DNA from: Clostridium sp. MCC353
GTDB taxonomy: Bacteria; Bacillota; Clostridia; Lachnospirales; Lachnospiraceae
DNA: 64,000 bases
NCBI RefSeq assembly: GCF_018785315.1
Contig: NZ_WQPN01000066.1
Location: 1-64,000 of the forward strand
Direction of reading: 5' to 3'
Made by a program: the position numbers and the translations under genes. Of the stretch, positions 14,422 to 24,822 are shown piece after piece. Below the pieces are notes generated by a model, which saw only the letters and a program-made list of their open reading frames with translations, did no database searches and was not told the origin of the DNA. The first letter of the stretch is position 1; every line of letters begins with the position of its first letter.

Positions 14422-17400
14422 CTTTTTCTCCTTCTACATAAATATGCGATCACGATTAACGAAAAAAATACTAAAAACAGCCTGCCGGCTATTCCTGCTG
14501 CCTCATCGCCAAGTTTAGGCAGGCGCAACAGCGGTTCTGTCAGCCAGCTCCCAAAATGAGGTCTGCTGGATGGAGCGTATTTGACAGTTATTAAGCCTAT
14601 TTTCCAGGGATCCGGCATGTCCGGTTTTTTAATATCGGGAAAATGTTCATTTCCACCTGACCGGATTTTGAAATTTCTGTATTGGAAATTTTGAACTTCA
14701 AAAGCTGAGGTAATGTGTATCTTTAATGGAGATCCCTTTTTATATCCGGAAGGGGCCTCCAGTTCACTAATCATATAGTCCCCTTCTTCAAGCCCATAGA
14801 TCATATGGGGAATATCGGAAGTTATCCATTGGTCAATTACAGTACCATCTGTTTTTGACAAGCTCAACCTGGCTCCGGCAAGGGTAAGACCGGACGTTCC
14901 GTCTATTTTTTCTACAGAGACCTTAGTCGGCTCATCATACATGGTCAGATATTGGATTTCAGTCATATTGTGTTCCACCGTAAACTCGATTGTTTCTGCC
15001 AATGCATACCCTGTCCCCGGTGATCTGATCTCTATTAGAAAATATGTACCCTCTCCAATTCCGTTAATATAATGTGGCTGTTCGGCACTGATCCAATGAT
15101 CTGCAATATTTTTTGTATATTTCCCCACTACCAGTAATTCCGCGCCCGGCAGTTCTTCCTGCGTTGTCAGATTCTTTTTGCTGATCCGGACCTGGTTTTT
15201 ATCATCTGAAACCATGTACTGATAATAGACAGTTGGAGTCCTCTCATCAACGTATAGGAATTGAAATTCGTGGGGAACCGGGTTCAGCATATAGTCCATC
15301 GGGGCGTCCACTTCTTGAATTTCATAGGTGAAAGGTTCGAATTTTCCCTGTTCATTCATGCGGCCGATTGGCACCGCATTGGATGCGGTGGCGCAGCCCG
15401 TCTCGTCTGTAATCAGCGTTTCCACAACTTCACCGGTGTCCTTATTAGTTAAGGTAAATACAGCCCCTGCCAGACGCTCGTCCGGGGCTTCGGAATCAGT
15501 CTTTTCGATGACTAAAATCCCTTTCGGAATTTCATCAATCATCTCCGTATACTGGATTTCTCCGGTGTCCATTACGGTAAAGGGGATATTTACAGATTGC
15601 AGAAACCCGTATGGAGTTGTGGTTTCAATCAGAACATAGTCCCCTGCAGGCAGGTATTCAATCCGATGAGGCTTTAAATCTCCTGTTTCAAATCCAGCCG
15701 GGATCAGGCCTGCTTCTCTGTCGGCTTCACTATATCTGCCATCCCGGCCCGAAATCCAGGTATCAAACGGCTGTGTTTCCATGATTCCATATTCATCTGT
15801 CTGGTGTATTTCAAGCCATGCGCCGTTTACTTCTTTACCGCCAGTCATATGAACCTTACTAAAATCCATAGTCAGAGGCTGGTCTTCCATAACAAATTCC
15901 TGTATCGTTTCGGCATGACCAATATCTTCCACAGTAATGAGCAAAGGATCAGCGGTTGCATAGCCTTCCGGAGTAGATTCTTCTAATAAGACATAGAAGC
16001 CGACCGGAAGGTATTCAAACCGTGTACTGCCGTTTTCCGTTATGTAGTACCGGGCCTGGCGGATGTCCTCGCTCATATCCGTGTAATGGATTTCGTAATC
16101 GTATACCGTCCGGGTTACTCCGTATTCATCTGTGACCTCTCTGCCGGTATCTAAAACTGCCTGTCCATCACTGGTTTCCCAGGTGGCAGCCAGGCCATTT
16201 TCCTCCCATAAAGGAATCTGCCGGCCCGGGTTCATTTTGGTAGTCTTGATGACCGGCCGGCCGGATTCGTCCAGGCGTGCGCGATATAGGGAAAGGGTGG
16301 CTTTGTGCTCTTCATCCAGTGGCTCCCCGGTTTTCGAATCCGTCTTTTTGATCTCAAGAGCGGTGTAATCGTCTTCCATAACAAAGGTCTGCACATCTCC
16401 TGTTTCTTTTACCAGGATTTCCACCGGCGGGCTTTGCACATAGCCCCATTCGTAGGGAACCAGGGTTTCTTCCAGAATGTAGTAACCTGCCGGAATGTGG
16501 TCAATCCAGTGGGGAGTAGAGGCGGCCGCCATTTCGCCCGGACGGACAAACCGGGGATTTCCGTTGTCATCATACTGGTAGCCGGAGATCCATTCGGCAT
16601 AAACTTCACCTTTCACCAGATGGTATCCCTTTTCACCATCTTCCTTTTTGATGGCATAATCTTCACTGGAATTCTCTTTACTGACGTTCTCTTTACTGAC
16701 ATTCTCTTTACTGGCGTTCTCTTTACTGACACTTTCTTTACTGACACTCTTTTTGGTAATATTTCCTTCATCGTCATACTCTTGGATAGCCTTTTCTTCA
16801 TCGGCATTCTCTACTCTCTCCGCCCGGTACAGGGTCAGTTTGGCATCCTGAATCTCTGACTTGGTATCAATATCCAGTTTGGCAATATTCACTTTAGTAA
16901 ATTTATTCTGTAGGAAAAAATCCTGGATTTCCTTACTCTCCCGGAAAATGATGCCCAGGTATTCGGACTGTACATAGCCCTGCTCGAACGGGACGTCGGT
17001 TTCTTCCAGGATATAAGCCCCAAATGGAAGCCGGGTGATGGTATGGGTTCCGTCTTCCGAAGTAGTCCAGACTTCGTCCTGCCAGGTGACATGTCCATCT
17101 TTGTAATAGATCGGAAGGCCGTTTTCATCCTCTAAGGCATCCAGGTCTGTATAAATGGTTTCCGAATATCCATCAGAATGAATCTGGATGGACTGGACTA
17201 ACTGCTTTTGGCCTTCTTCATCTACCGGGTATACAATTAGTTTTCCATAATCATCATATACATAAGCCATACCGGTAATGGAATCGGCATAACAAATCCG
17301 GTTTCCCCGGTCATCTAAAACATACAATTCCCCGGTTAGTGGATCCGGCTCCGTCTTAGTTGTTTCCAGGTCATAGAAATACACATCAACCGACTGATTC

Positions 17401-20400
17401 TTAATCTCTTCCGTATCCCAGATATCCAGATGGGCCGGGCCGGAATCTTTTTCGTTGGTGGTAATATCTAAGTGGTTTCCGGTTTCCGCGGCAGTAACCC
17501 GGATGATTTTTCCGGTTTCTTCATCCGTTTTGGCGGAAACGCCCAGGTATTGGTTTTTGCCGGTTCTCTTCACTTCCAGGCCCTTATACAAGGCCAGGCC
17601 AGCCCCTTCTACCGGGATACGGAACAGGATCCCTTTTCCGGAAAAGCTGCCGTCCAGCTCATAAAGAACCTTTACATCGGGCCGGGCCAGCAGTTCGGCT
17701 TCTGTTCCGCTTATGATCACCTCAGACCATTCCTGGAAGGTCTTTGTTACGGTTCCGTAATACTCCTTGGCATCCGGATCCCAGGTGATGGTTTCTACAT
17801 CCCCTCTGGCTTCCAGGTACTCCTTTCGGCCCCGTACCTGGTATGTGAGAAGATCCCCTTTGTCATTGACACCAGAAAGATCATCCAGGGCATTGGTATC
17901 CCCGACCTTAGAATCGCCATCCTCCACCTTATGGATGACCATTTGAGACGGATAATCTTTTACTTTGATCTGGTTTACATCGTAGGTATGGTATTTATTC
18001 TCTTCTCCCATGACCGGGATTGCATACTGGTATTTTTCCGCAGTTACGGACTGATTGGGATTTCCTTCTTCGTAGTAATCCACCTTGTCGCTGTAAACCT
18101 CAAAGGCAATCGGTTTACTTTTTAAATAACCTTCCGGAGCTTGGACTTCCACCAGGACGTAGACACCAGCTCCAAGAGGCTGGTAGGTTTCGATATAGCC
18201 CACCGGGATCTTTTCGATTTTTCCGCTTTCCGTTACCACCTCTTTGATGGTGGAATACGCCTTAAAGATCCCCACCTCATTGCCTTCCGTGTCCTGCATG
18301 AGGATCTGTTCGGATTCATCATAGTCCGGCATTGTTACGGTTCCTTCGTAGGTGCTGCCGTTCCAGTGGATGCCGTCTGCATCCCCTCTGGATTCCAGCT
18401 CTGCCCTGGTGCCGGTTATGGTAAATGTTTTATAAAGGACTTTTCCTGTTCCGGTCACTCCGGTAGCTCCTACTCCGGTGAGATCACGTTTGGCTGCATA
18501 GATCTTAAATAAGGCACCGTCATGAATGATGTTTTCCCCGGTCACAGAATCCAATTTCTCAATCCGGATTTTGGAACTGTAGAAGCGGTTCTCCATATCC
18601 GCAGACGCATGGGCAACATAGTTGAAGTTTCCTGTTTCATCCAGGCCAGGTTCCCGGTTTCCGATATCCCCGTTGTCATTGATGATCCCTCCGGTGACCG
18701 GGTTCTGGATCGACCATGGAACCAGTGCAGGAGCGAACTTCCGGTCCACCATGGTGGTGATTCCGGTCATGGTTTTTACACCGTCCTGGGTGATTCCGTA
18801 ATCGGTGATGTGGCCGTTCCGGTCATAGTAGGTTTCATAGTAAACGCCGTCCTGGGCACCAGCATTTTCACTTTGTCCGTAATGATAGTAAGACTGGACG
18901 GTTTCATTGCCGCAGTCCTGCCAGGAATCCGGTTCCAGGCCATATTTAAAGATCTTAAAGTCTCCGTCATTGTTATGGGCTTCAATCACATGGGTTTCTT
19001 CGTGAAAACGAATGAAGTATTTTTCCCGCATCTTTTCCGGCGTCATTTCGCTGTCATACAGATAGTCGCTGGAATCCACGCCCTCATGTACCGTACCGTC
19101 CGGGTCAATTTCCGGAACACGGGGAAGGGTAATCTCCTGGGGTTTATCGATCTCATAATGTTTATTTGGGATCGTGGTTGGCTGCTGTTCGACCAGGACA
19201 TAGGTGCCATATGGCAGCATGGCCGAGGCAGCGTAATAGTCATCCACTCCGCTTCCCTTGTCGGCATGGATCGTGGTCAGGTCATGATCCTTATCCTGGT
19301 CCGGAAGATCCCATTCAACGGCCAGGTCTTTGATGTATTCCGGGTGTTCCTTGAAAAAGAGTTCATAGTCGTATTCCAGATCCCCTTTGTCAAGCGGCAC
19401 CAGCTGGCCGGTATCCACCAAATCCTGTTTCCGGTATAAACGGAAGTAAAAGTCCTTTAGGGTCTTTGTTCCCTTTTTGCCGTTGTAGCCTCCAAACAGG
19501 ACGGTGAATGGATCACGATGGATTTTATAGGTATTCACATTGTCATAGGAGGTCTGGGCAATGTCTTTTGTTACCTTAATGGCCTGTTTGATTACTCTCT
19601 GAAGGACAATCACCGGAACCTTTCGGGTGTTGCCGTCCTGATAGATCACGGTCTGTCCCGGATAGGCCAGGTTCTGAAACTTGATGTAGCTGCCCTGATC
19701 CAGGGCATTTTTGATGGTAAAGGCGCTGACACCGGCACCCTTGATCTGAGCCAGGTAGTCTGAGTAAAACCATTCTTCCCCGTCTATAACAATCTCTTTT
19801 TCCTTTGTTACGGCCCGGTAGGTAACGGTCTGGGGATCTGTCTCAGTGTCCCAATTGACGGTATTGGGGACATGGATGGTATAGCTTCCGCTGGCGGCGT
19901 CATAGGATGCGGTAACCGGAACCAGGCTGTAATCTACGGTAGTCTGGTCAAGGTTGTCGTAAATAAACTGTGTCTCATAAATTGGGATACGGTTCCCGTT
20001 TAAGTCCAGGCGGTAATCACCGGCACAATACGTTTCATAAAGCGGCTGGTACTGTTCCTGTAAAAACGGTTCCTGATCTTCTAAGAACGGAATCTCTCCG
20101 GTAATGGTTTTGGACGGAAAGACGGATACATAAAACCCGTTCCTGGTAAAGTTTCCGGCTGGATAGGATAAGAATAAATGACTGTCTGCGGCTCCACCGG
20201 TTACGGTAAGGTCTTTCCGGATGTAAACCGCCTGGGACAGAGGATCATACACAGCCTTCCATTTGGCCGCTTTGTAGTCATAAAAGACTTCTGCTTTGTA
20301 AATTTCCTCTTCCTCAAAGATCCGATGAACCGCAGCACTGTCCCAGAAGGAATTGGACGCATACCAGTCCAGGATTTCTTCCCCGATTTCCCGGTTGGTC

Positions 20401-23400
20401 TGGCCTTCCAGTTCCAGGATTGTCCAGGGTGCGCCGCCGCCGTCTGTATCATCCAGGACTTTGTATCCGGTCTGATGCAGCATGTCATTGAGCTCATCTT
20501 TTAAGTAATCCGGATCCACGTCTGTTTCATCCAGCCACTTTTCCCCATCGGAAGGGCTGGCGGTTCCGGATGGATAGGTGCTGACCCGGTTATAAAGGTA
20601 ATAAGATTCTGCAACGGGCTTATCCGTGTCATAGACCGGCTGGCCGGAAGCGTCCAGGACCGGGATATAGTTCCCGGTGGAATCCAGCTTCTTTTCGCCA
20701 TCTTCCGCTTTTTCATATTCGCCGGTTGCTACCTGTTTGGTTCCGATGACCACCTGTTCTTTTTTGGTGGTGGGGATGCGTTCAGACTGGTAGAAGGTAG
20801 TGCCTTTGGGGTAACCGCTTACGATAATGTCGTACCCATTGGTTGTTTTATAGCTGGTAACATCAAATTCATTCCAGGAGCCGTCATGTTCATCAATCGG
20901 ATGGTAAAGCCTTCCAGATGAGACGGATCCGGCTTCGGTAATGGTCGTGGTGCCGGTTGCATTCCGGTTGGAATCGGTCAGGTTGATGCCGTAAACCGAT
21001 AGTTCATAGCCTTCGGAGCGGGATATCTCCCGGATGTAATAGCTGCCTAAGATCAGGGGGTGGCCGATCCAGCGGTGGTCATTGTTGAAAACCGATTTGG
21101 AAGTATCGCTCTCTTCCGTATAGGCCAGGAAGGAGGCATCTCCGTTGATATCTGTAGTGGCCATGGCAACCAGGTCATTGGCCTTATAGACAGTTCCGGT
21201 TTTGCCGTCCGGGTGAACGATGTTTTCCGCTGCATATAATCCGTAAACCGCGCCTTCTAATGTGGCGTCGCCCTGTACCTGGCCGTAGCTTTTCTCTTTG
21301 TCCTTGTTGTACAGTTCCAGATCCCGTTTGTTGATATGGATCTCCCCTTCGGTACGGCGGTCGTAAACTTTAAAGAGGTAAGCGGACCGGTCCGGGGTTC
21401 CAGACGGGGTAATGTCGGAAACGTGGTCACTTATCGGGGATGGAAGGGAAACGCCGGTGTCAAAATCACCCCATCCGCCGTCTTCCTCATCATCAAAGGA
21501 AAGTGATATGGCTAAGTTTTTAGCTGGCTGAATGGCTTCAAACCTCCGATCTATAAGGGTGTAGAGGTAGGGAGCTTCCCCGGGTGAATCCTCTGCTGTT
21601 TCTTCCGATTCAGCCAGGTCATTAATTAACTCTGTATCCAGATCAAGAAGATCTTCTTCCTCAGCATCGGAAGGGCTGGCTGTTGGATCCGCATTGGATG
21701 CGGTTGATATTGGCAGCGTTGCTTCGGCATCGGAGGAAGTCGCAATTGTTTCTTCCAAGTTTAAGGCCGGTATTTTTAGTTCGGCTTCTGTTTCCGTAAT
21801 GAACCGGAACTCTTCTAAGGAGGCTGGGGCCGTATAGGGAAGCGGTAGGCTCCGGGTTCCCGGGTTCCATTCCAGACGGGATTTTGTTATAGTGCCAAAA
21901 TCGGTCTTTTCTCCTATGGATCGGATTCCTTCGGGCTGGTTCCACGCAGTTACCTGGCAGTCGGATCCGGCCTCAGAAGAATTGATCCGAATGGAGGGAA
22001 TACTTTCATCATCGTTGTGTTTACCATGGAGGATGTAGCCGTACCGGGCATTGATTTCCCGGATGGTGTAGCCATATTCCAGGTGGATGAAGGTATCGTA
22101 GGTTCGCTCCCGGTCTTCAAGCATTTCTTCCAGGGCATCCCCGGAATCCATGCCGTGATAGTGGGTTCCGTCTTCTGCTTTCTCTTCACAGAGAGCGATC
22201 AGTTCTTCCCATTGTGCTTCCAGTAGGGCGTTCAGTTCTTCGGCTGCTTCAATTTCATCTTCATTTGTGACCTCTCCGGTTAATTCATCCTCTTCTGGTT
22301 CGGGGACTTCCACATACTCCGGCTCCGGGTGGCCGTCACAGTAGGTACGTTCATATTCGTAGCGCCGGGTATCGGTGTGGTTTGCAGTCCCGTCCGGACC
22401 AGTGCGGATGCTGCCGCAGACCCGCCAGTCGTCCCAGGTGACAGGAGATGGCCACATGGAACTCTTTGAAACCGATCCATACAGGCCGTTGCCCAGTTGG
22501 GAGCCGTCAAAGGATTCCAGGACTTCAAAGGTGGAACCTTCCAGGCCCTTGCTGGTTTCAGCACAGTATTTGGAAAGGTCGAATAAGTAGTGGGACAGGA
22601 AGGTTTCTTTGTGGCGGTAGATATCTACGTGGGGCGGCTCTGGTTCGTCAAATGTGGGGGTGTCAGGGACGGTCACGCCGCCGATGTTGATGTAGATATT
22701 ATTATCAATTTGTAAACCAGCACCAATCATAGCCTGGTCTCTCGAGCGTTCTGGTATGTATATAGTTAACGTTTGACTATTTTTTAAAATGGTTTGTAAA
22801 GAAGCAGGTAAATTTCCTTTAATCATTGTTGTAGGCATGTTTGAGCCATCGTAAGTAAATGTTAAAGTTGTACCAGAGATAGATTTTGACCATCCATCTG
22901 ATAATTCCCAGTTAACTTTGGCTAAATCGGGGGTTGATGAAAAATCTAGGTTTAGTTTATAAACTCCATTTTCCAAAGACATTACTTGTGCTGGGGCATT
23001 CTCTTTGGAAGTAGAACACCAATCTGGTAAGACTTCAGCTCCTTGATATGTCGTATCAATCCAATTTTGCAAATCAGACCAAGCAGAGGATGTACCAGAG
23101 ACGTGACTATTTACTTTTGAAATATAATCATCTGCTTCATCCCAATTACCAGTTACAACAGCCCATATGGCAGCTTGAGCAGCGGCATAACGACCGTTAG
23201 AGGACATGATAGACCCCTTTTTGTCATACCAATCACAGATTAATGCCAGCAGTTTAAAATCTTCTTCACTGGAAATGTATGGGATATCATCATCCGTGAT
23301 TTTATAATGAACTCCCATAGCCCGTACATCCGATCCCATATGGTTTCCCGGATCAATACAAAATGCATTCTGATGACTGTCATCCCATCGAAATAAATAA

Positions 23401-23564
23401 TGACGTTCCTGGCCAAACATGATTTCAGAAGAACCAAACCAAATATCAGTTCCAGAGAATTTCATAGAAGTGTCTGCATAAACCATGAGTGGGGAACATA
23501 GTTGAATAAAAAGCGTTACCCATATAAGAAATATGGATAAAAAGCGTTTCACTAGTTGTTTCAT
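14418..23564 (-). CDS. Giant thioester/isopeptide surface adhesin (SpaA/Cna-B repeats)
   Basis: A 3048-residue cell-surface protein. A signal peptide occupies residues 1-30. A thioester domain follows, with Cys69 in AFCIDPG and Gln130 in AAAQAAIWAV, the pair expected to form the Cys-Gln thioester that binds host amines. Next are a spacer with acidic low complexity (about 600-680) and SpaA/Cna-B prealbumin-like domains from about 745 (GAVYGLYAAENI) to near 2980, many ending in (Y/F)xLxE motifs such as GYYILEETLVPYEWGYVQS. A five-residue SKENV-type repeat lies near 2270-2300 (16672-16755). The C-terminus has LRLPKLGDEAAG, a hydrophobic helix and RRRKR: a sorting-signal layout in which Thr of LPxTG is replaced by Leu. 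It heads an operon with the membrane protein after it. A transglutaminase-like gene lies just upstream. Confidence 0.9.
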   Translation of the reverse strand: MKQLVKRFLSIFLIWVTLFIQLCSPLMVYADTSMKFSGTDIWFGSSEIMFGQERHYLFRWDDSHQNAFCIDPGNHMGSDVRAMGVHYKITDDDIPYISSEEDFKLLALICDWYDKKGSIMSSNGRYAAAQAAIWAVVTGNWDEADDYISKVNSHVSGTSSAWSDLQNWIDTTYQGAEVLPDWCSTSKENAPAQVMSLENGVYKLNLDFSSTPDLAKVNWELSDGWSKSISGTTLTFTYDGSNMPTTMIKGNLPASLQTILKNSQTLTIYIPERSRDQAMIGAGLQIDNNIYINIGGVTVPDTPTFDEPEPPHVDIYRHKETFLSHYLFDLSKYCAETSKGLEGSTFEVLESFDGSQLGNGLYGSVSKSSMWPSPVTWDDWRVCGSIRTGPDGTANHTDTRRYEYERTYCDGHPEPEYVEVPEPEEDELTGEVTNEDEIEAAEELNALLEAQWEELIALCEEKAEDGTHYHGMDSGDALEEMLEDRERTYDTFIHLEYGYTIREINARYGYILHGKHNDDESIPSIRINSSEAGSDCQVTAWNQPEGIRSIGEKTDFGTITKSRLEWNPGTRSLPLPYTAPASLEEFRFITETEAELKIPALNLEETIATSSDAEATLPISTASNADPTASPSDAEEEDLLDLDTELINDLAESEETAEDSPGEAPYLYTLIDRRFEAIQPAKNLAISLSFDDEEDGGWGDFDTGVSLPSPISDHVSDITPSGTPDRSAYLFKVYDRRTEGEIHINKRDLELYNKDKEKSYGQVQGDATLEGAVYGLYAAENIVHPDGKTGTVYKANDLVAMATTDINGDASFLAYTEESDTSKSVFNNDHRWIGHPLILGSYYIREISRSEGYELSVYGINLTDSNRNATGTTTITEAGSVSSGRLYHPIDEHDGSWNEFDVTSYKTTNGYDIIVSGYPKGTTFYQSERIPTTKKEQVVIGTKQVATGEYEKAEDGEKKLDSTGNYIPVLDASGQPVYDTDKPVAESYYLYNRVSTYPSGTASPSDGEKWLDETDVDPDYLKDELNDMLHQTGYKVLDDTDGGGAPWTILELEGQTNREIGEEILDWYASNSFWDSAAVHRIFEEEEIYKAEVFYDYKAAKWKAVYDPLSQAVYIRKDLTVTGGAADSHLFLSYPAGNFTRNGFYVSVFPSKTITGEIPFLEDQEPFLQEQYQPLYETYCAGDYRLDLNGNRIPIYETQFIYDNLDQTTVDYSLVPVTASYDAASGSYTIHVPNTVNWDTETDPQTVTYRAVTKEKEIVIDGEEWFYSDYLAQIKGAGVSAFTIKNALDQGSYIKFQNLAYPGQTVIYQDGNTRKVPVIVLQRVIKQAIKVTKDIAQTSYDNVNTYKIHRDPFTVLFGGYNGKKGTKTLKDFYFRLYRKQDLVDTGQLVPLDKGDLEYDYELFFKEHPEYIKDLAVEWDLPDQDKDHDLTTIHADKGSGVDDYYAASAMLPYGTYVLVEQQPTTIPNKHYEIDKPQEITLPRVPEIDPDGTVHEGVDSSDYLYDSEMTPEKMREKYFIRFHEETHVIEAHNNDGDFKIFKYGLEPDSWQDCGNETVQSYYHYGQSENAGAQDGVYYETYYDRNGHITDYGITQDGVKTMTGITTMVDRKFAPALVPWSIQNPVTGGIINDNGDIGNREPGLDETGNFNYVAHASADMENRFYSSKIRIEKLDSVTGENIIHDGALFKIYAAKRDLTGVGATGVTGTGKVLYKTFTITGTRAELESRGDADGIHWNGSTYEGTVTMPDYDESEQILMQDTEGNEVGIFKAYSTIKEVVTESGKIEKIPVGYIETYQPLGAGVYVLVEVQAPEGYLKSKPIAFEVYSDKVDYYEEGNPNQSVTAEKYQYAIPVMGEENKYHTYDVNQIKVKDYPSQMVIHKVEDGDSKVGDTNALDDLSGVNDKGDLLTYQVRGRKEYLEARGDVETITWDPDAKEYYGTVTKTFQEWSEVIISGTEAELLARPDVKVLYELDGSFSGKGILFRIPVEGAGLALYKGLEVKRTGKNQYLGVSAKTDEETGKIIRVTAAETGNHLDITTNEKDSGPAHLDIWDTEEIKNQSVDVYFYDLETTKTEPDPLTGELYVLDDRGNRICYADSITGMAYVYDDYGKLIVYPVDEEGQKQLVQSIQIHSDGYSETIYTDLDALEDENGLPIYYKDGHVTWQDEVWTTSEDGTHTITRLPFGAYILEETDVPFEQGYVQSEYLGIIFRESKEIQDFFLQNKFTKVNIAKLDIDTKSEIQDAKLTLYRAERVENADEEKAIQEYDDEGNITKKSVSKESVSKENASKENVSKENVSKENSSEDYAIKKEDGEKGYHLVKGEVYAEWISGYQYDDNGNPRFVRPGEMAAASTPHWIDHIPAGYYILEETLVPYEWGYVQSPPVEILVKETGDVQTFVMEDDYTALEIKKTDSKTGEPLDEEHKATLSLYRARLDESGRPVIKTTKMNPGRQIPLWEENGLAATWETSDGQAVLDTGREVTDEYGVTRTVYDYEIHYTDMSEDIRQARYYITENGSTRFEYLPVGFYVLLEESTPEGYATADPLLITVEDIGHAETIQEFVMEDQPLTMDFSKVHMTGGKEVNGAWLEIHQTDEYGIMETQPFDTWISGRDGRYSEADREAGLIPAGFETGDLKPHRIEYLPAGDYVLIETTTPYGFLQSVNIPFTVMDTGEIQYTEMIDEIPKGILVIEKTDSEAPDERLAGAVFTLTNKDTGEVVETLITDETGCATASNAVPIGRMNEQGKFEPFTYEIQEVDAPMDYMLNPVPHEFQFLYVDERTPTVYYQYMVSDDKNQVRISKKNLTTQEELPGAELLVVGKYTKNIADHWISAEQPHYINGIGEGTYFLIEIRSPGTGYALAETIEFTVEHNMTEIQYLTMYDEPTKVSVEKIDGTSGLTLAGARLSLSKTDGTVIDQWITSDIPHMIYGLEEGDYMISELEAPSGYKKGSPLKIHITSAFEVQNFQYRNFKIRSGGNEHFPDIKKPDMPDPWKIGLITVKYAPSSRPHFGSWLTEPLLRLPKLGDEAAGIAGRLFLVFFSLIVIAYLCRRRKR

Positions 23565-23784
23565 AATAATTTTCCTCGTTTTCTAAAGTCATGGTTTTAA
23601 CAATGCTGATCTCCCTGTGAAATATTATTTAGATACATGTATATTCTTTTTTTTAAAACAGTTTGTTTGGCTGTAGTAGTGAAATTCATTTGAAACATAA
23701 AATCTCCTTTCTCATAATTTTTAAATAAAAAGACTATGAAACATATTTCTATGTCCATAGTCTTTTTTATCTCTATTTAGTTAT
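23565..23784. other. Leader of the adhesin operon and end of the transglutaminase gene
   Basis: Contains the terminator at 23727-23766 and, on the minus strand, an AT-rich leader of more than 100 bp before the adhesin ATG, with a GAGGAAA ribosome-binding site. No clear -35/-10 pair was fixed. Confidence 0.4.
23727..23766. terminator. Terminator after the transglutaminase-like gene
   Basis: AAAAGACTATG pairs with CATAGTCTTTT, with T/A runs on both sides. It separates the transglutaminase gene from the adhesin operon transcribed in the same direction. Confidence 0.85.
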
Positions 23785-24795
23785 TTAAAATAACGGTTCG
23801 GATAGAATATTTGGATCAAACTGAAGGGATGTTCCATTTAAACTCCAAATATTTTGATCTGCATCATCCGCTAGGGTAGTCAAATATTTTGTCAATTCTG
23901 AGTTGAAAGTTACATCATTATCATCATAGTAATGGTAGGATTGTACAAGATCAGATGTATCTATTACAAAATAAACATCATTGGTTTTTATATAATTCCA
24001 GGCATGATTAAGTGTACTTACGTAAAAACTTCTAACTCCTACCGCTCTAGTTAACAAATGAAAACTTTGAGCAAAACCATCACAGGCAGACACCCCTTTT
24101 ACCAAACAAGAGTATGAAGAATTATAAAGAAGTGCATCATCATCAATAATATCATAGTGGCTCCGCTCTGCGATAAAACGAACAGCCTGTTCTGCTTTTT
24201 CATAGTCTGTAGCATTCTGCCAGTCAAAACTATTTAAGAACTCCATTACCTTTTCGACAACAGCCTGTTCATATTCTGTAAGTTCATTATTATATAACCC
24301 TGCAAGATAAAGCAAAACATTGGCATCCCTCATTCGAATCTCACGATTGGATTTAAAGATGTTGCTTTGTGCATATTCAAGGTTATTTGTAAAAAGAACG
24401 GGTGAACCATCAATTGAAAGCGAATAAGGAATCTTTCCTAATAATGGATATTGTGAAACATCCTTGCTAGAAAGATCAGGTGCAGTAACAGATGCAAAAG
24501 CAGCATTTCTGGCTTCATACTCAGCTCGCATACTTTCTTTAACCCATACACCATCAGCACCAATCCAAGTACCGTCTGGTGTATAGCCATTCGTAAGCAT
24601 ATAACCTTCGGAATCTAAGTAGTAACAAGTACCGTCATCATCACCTACCCAGCCGTCTGTACGCCAGCTTCCATCCTCTAATTGATACTTCCACCCTCTT
24701 TCATCTTGCACCCAGCCCTCCGCTGCATAAGCAGTAATTGGCATAAGAGCCATAATACCGGAAAGTGCTGCAATTAATAGTCTTCTTTTTTTCAT
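23785..24795 (-). CDS. Secreted transglutaminase-like protein with cell-wall-binding repeats
   Basis: A 336-residue exported protein. Signal peptide residues 1-24 (ending AYA). Residues 26-90 hold aromatic repeats of the choline/cell-wall-binding type (GWVQDERGWKYQLEDGSWR, TCYYLDSEGYMLTNGY). The rest is a transglutaminase/papain-like core with a Cys-His-Asp triad: Cys in GVSACDGFAQSF, His in LNHAWNYIK, Asp in FVIDTSD. Such domains act as cross-linking enzymes or proteases. Its position before a Cna-B adhesin suggests a role at the same surface structure, but the substrate is unknown. Two 18-bp palindromes lie upstream (24823-24896), and AAAGGGG precedes the ATG. Confidence 0.85.
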   Translation of the reverse strand: MKKRRLLIAALSGIMALMPITAYAAEGWVQDERGWKYQLEDGSWRTDGWVGDDDGTCYYLDSEGYMLTNGYTPDGTWIGADGVWVKESMRAEYEARNAAFASVTAPDLSSKDVSQYPLLGKIPYSLSIDGSPVLFTNNLEYAQSNIFKSNREIRMRDANVLLYLAGLYNNELTEYEQAVVEKVMEFLNSFDWQNATDYEKAEQAVRFIAERSHYDIIDDDALLYNSSYSCLVKGVSACDGFAQSFHLLTRAVGVRSFYVSTLNHAWNYIKTNDVYFVIDTSDLVQSYHYYDDNDVTFNSELTKYLTTLADDADQNIWSLNGTSLQFDPNILSEPLF

Positions 24796-24822
24796 AACTC
24801 ATTCCCCTTTCTACGAGTGAAA

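Noticed and set aside
18522-19439. 305-codon plus-strand frame
   Set aside because: Antisense to the giant adhesin; no ribosome-binding site or family.
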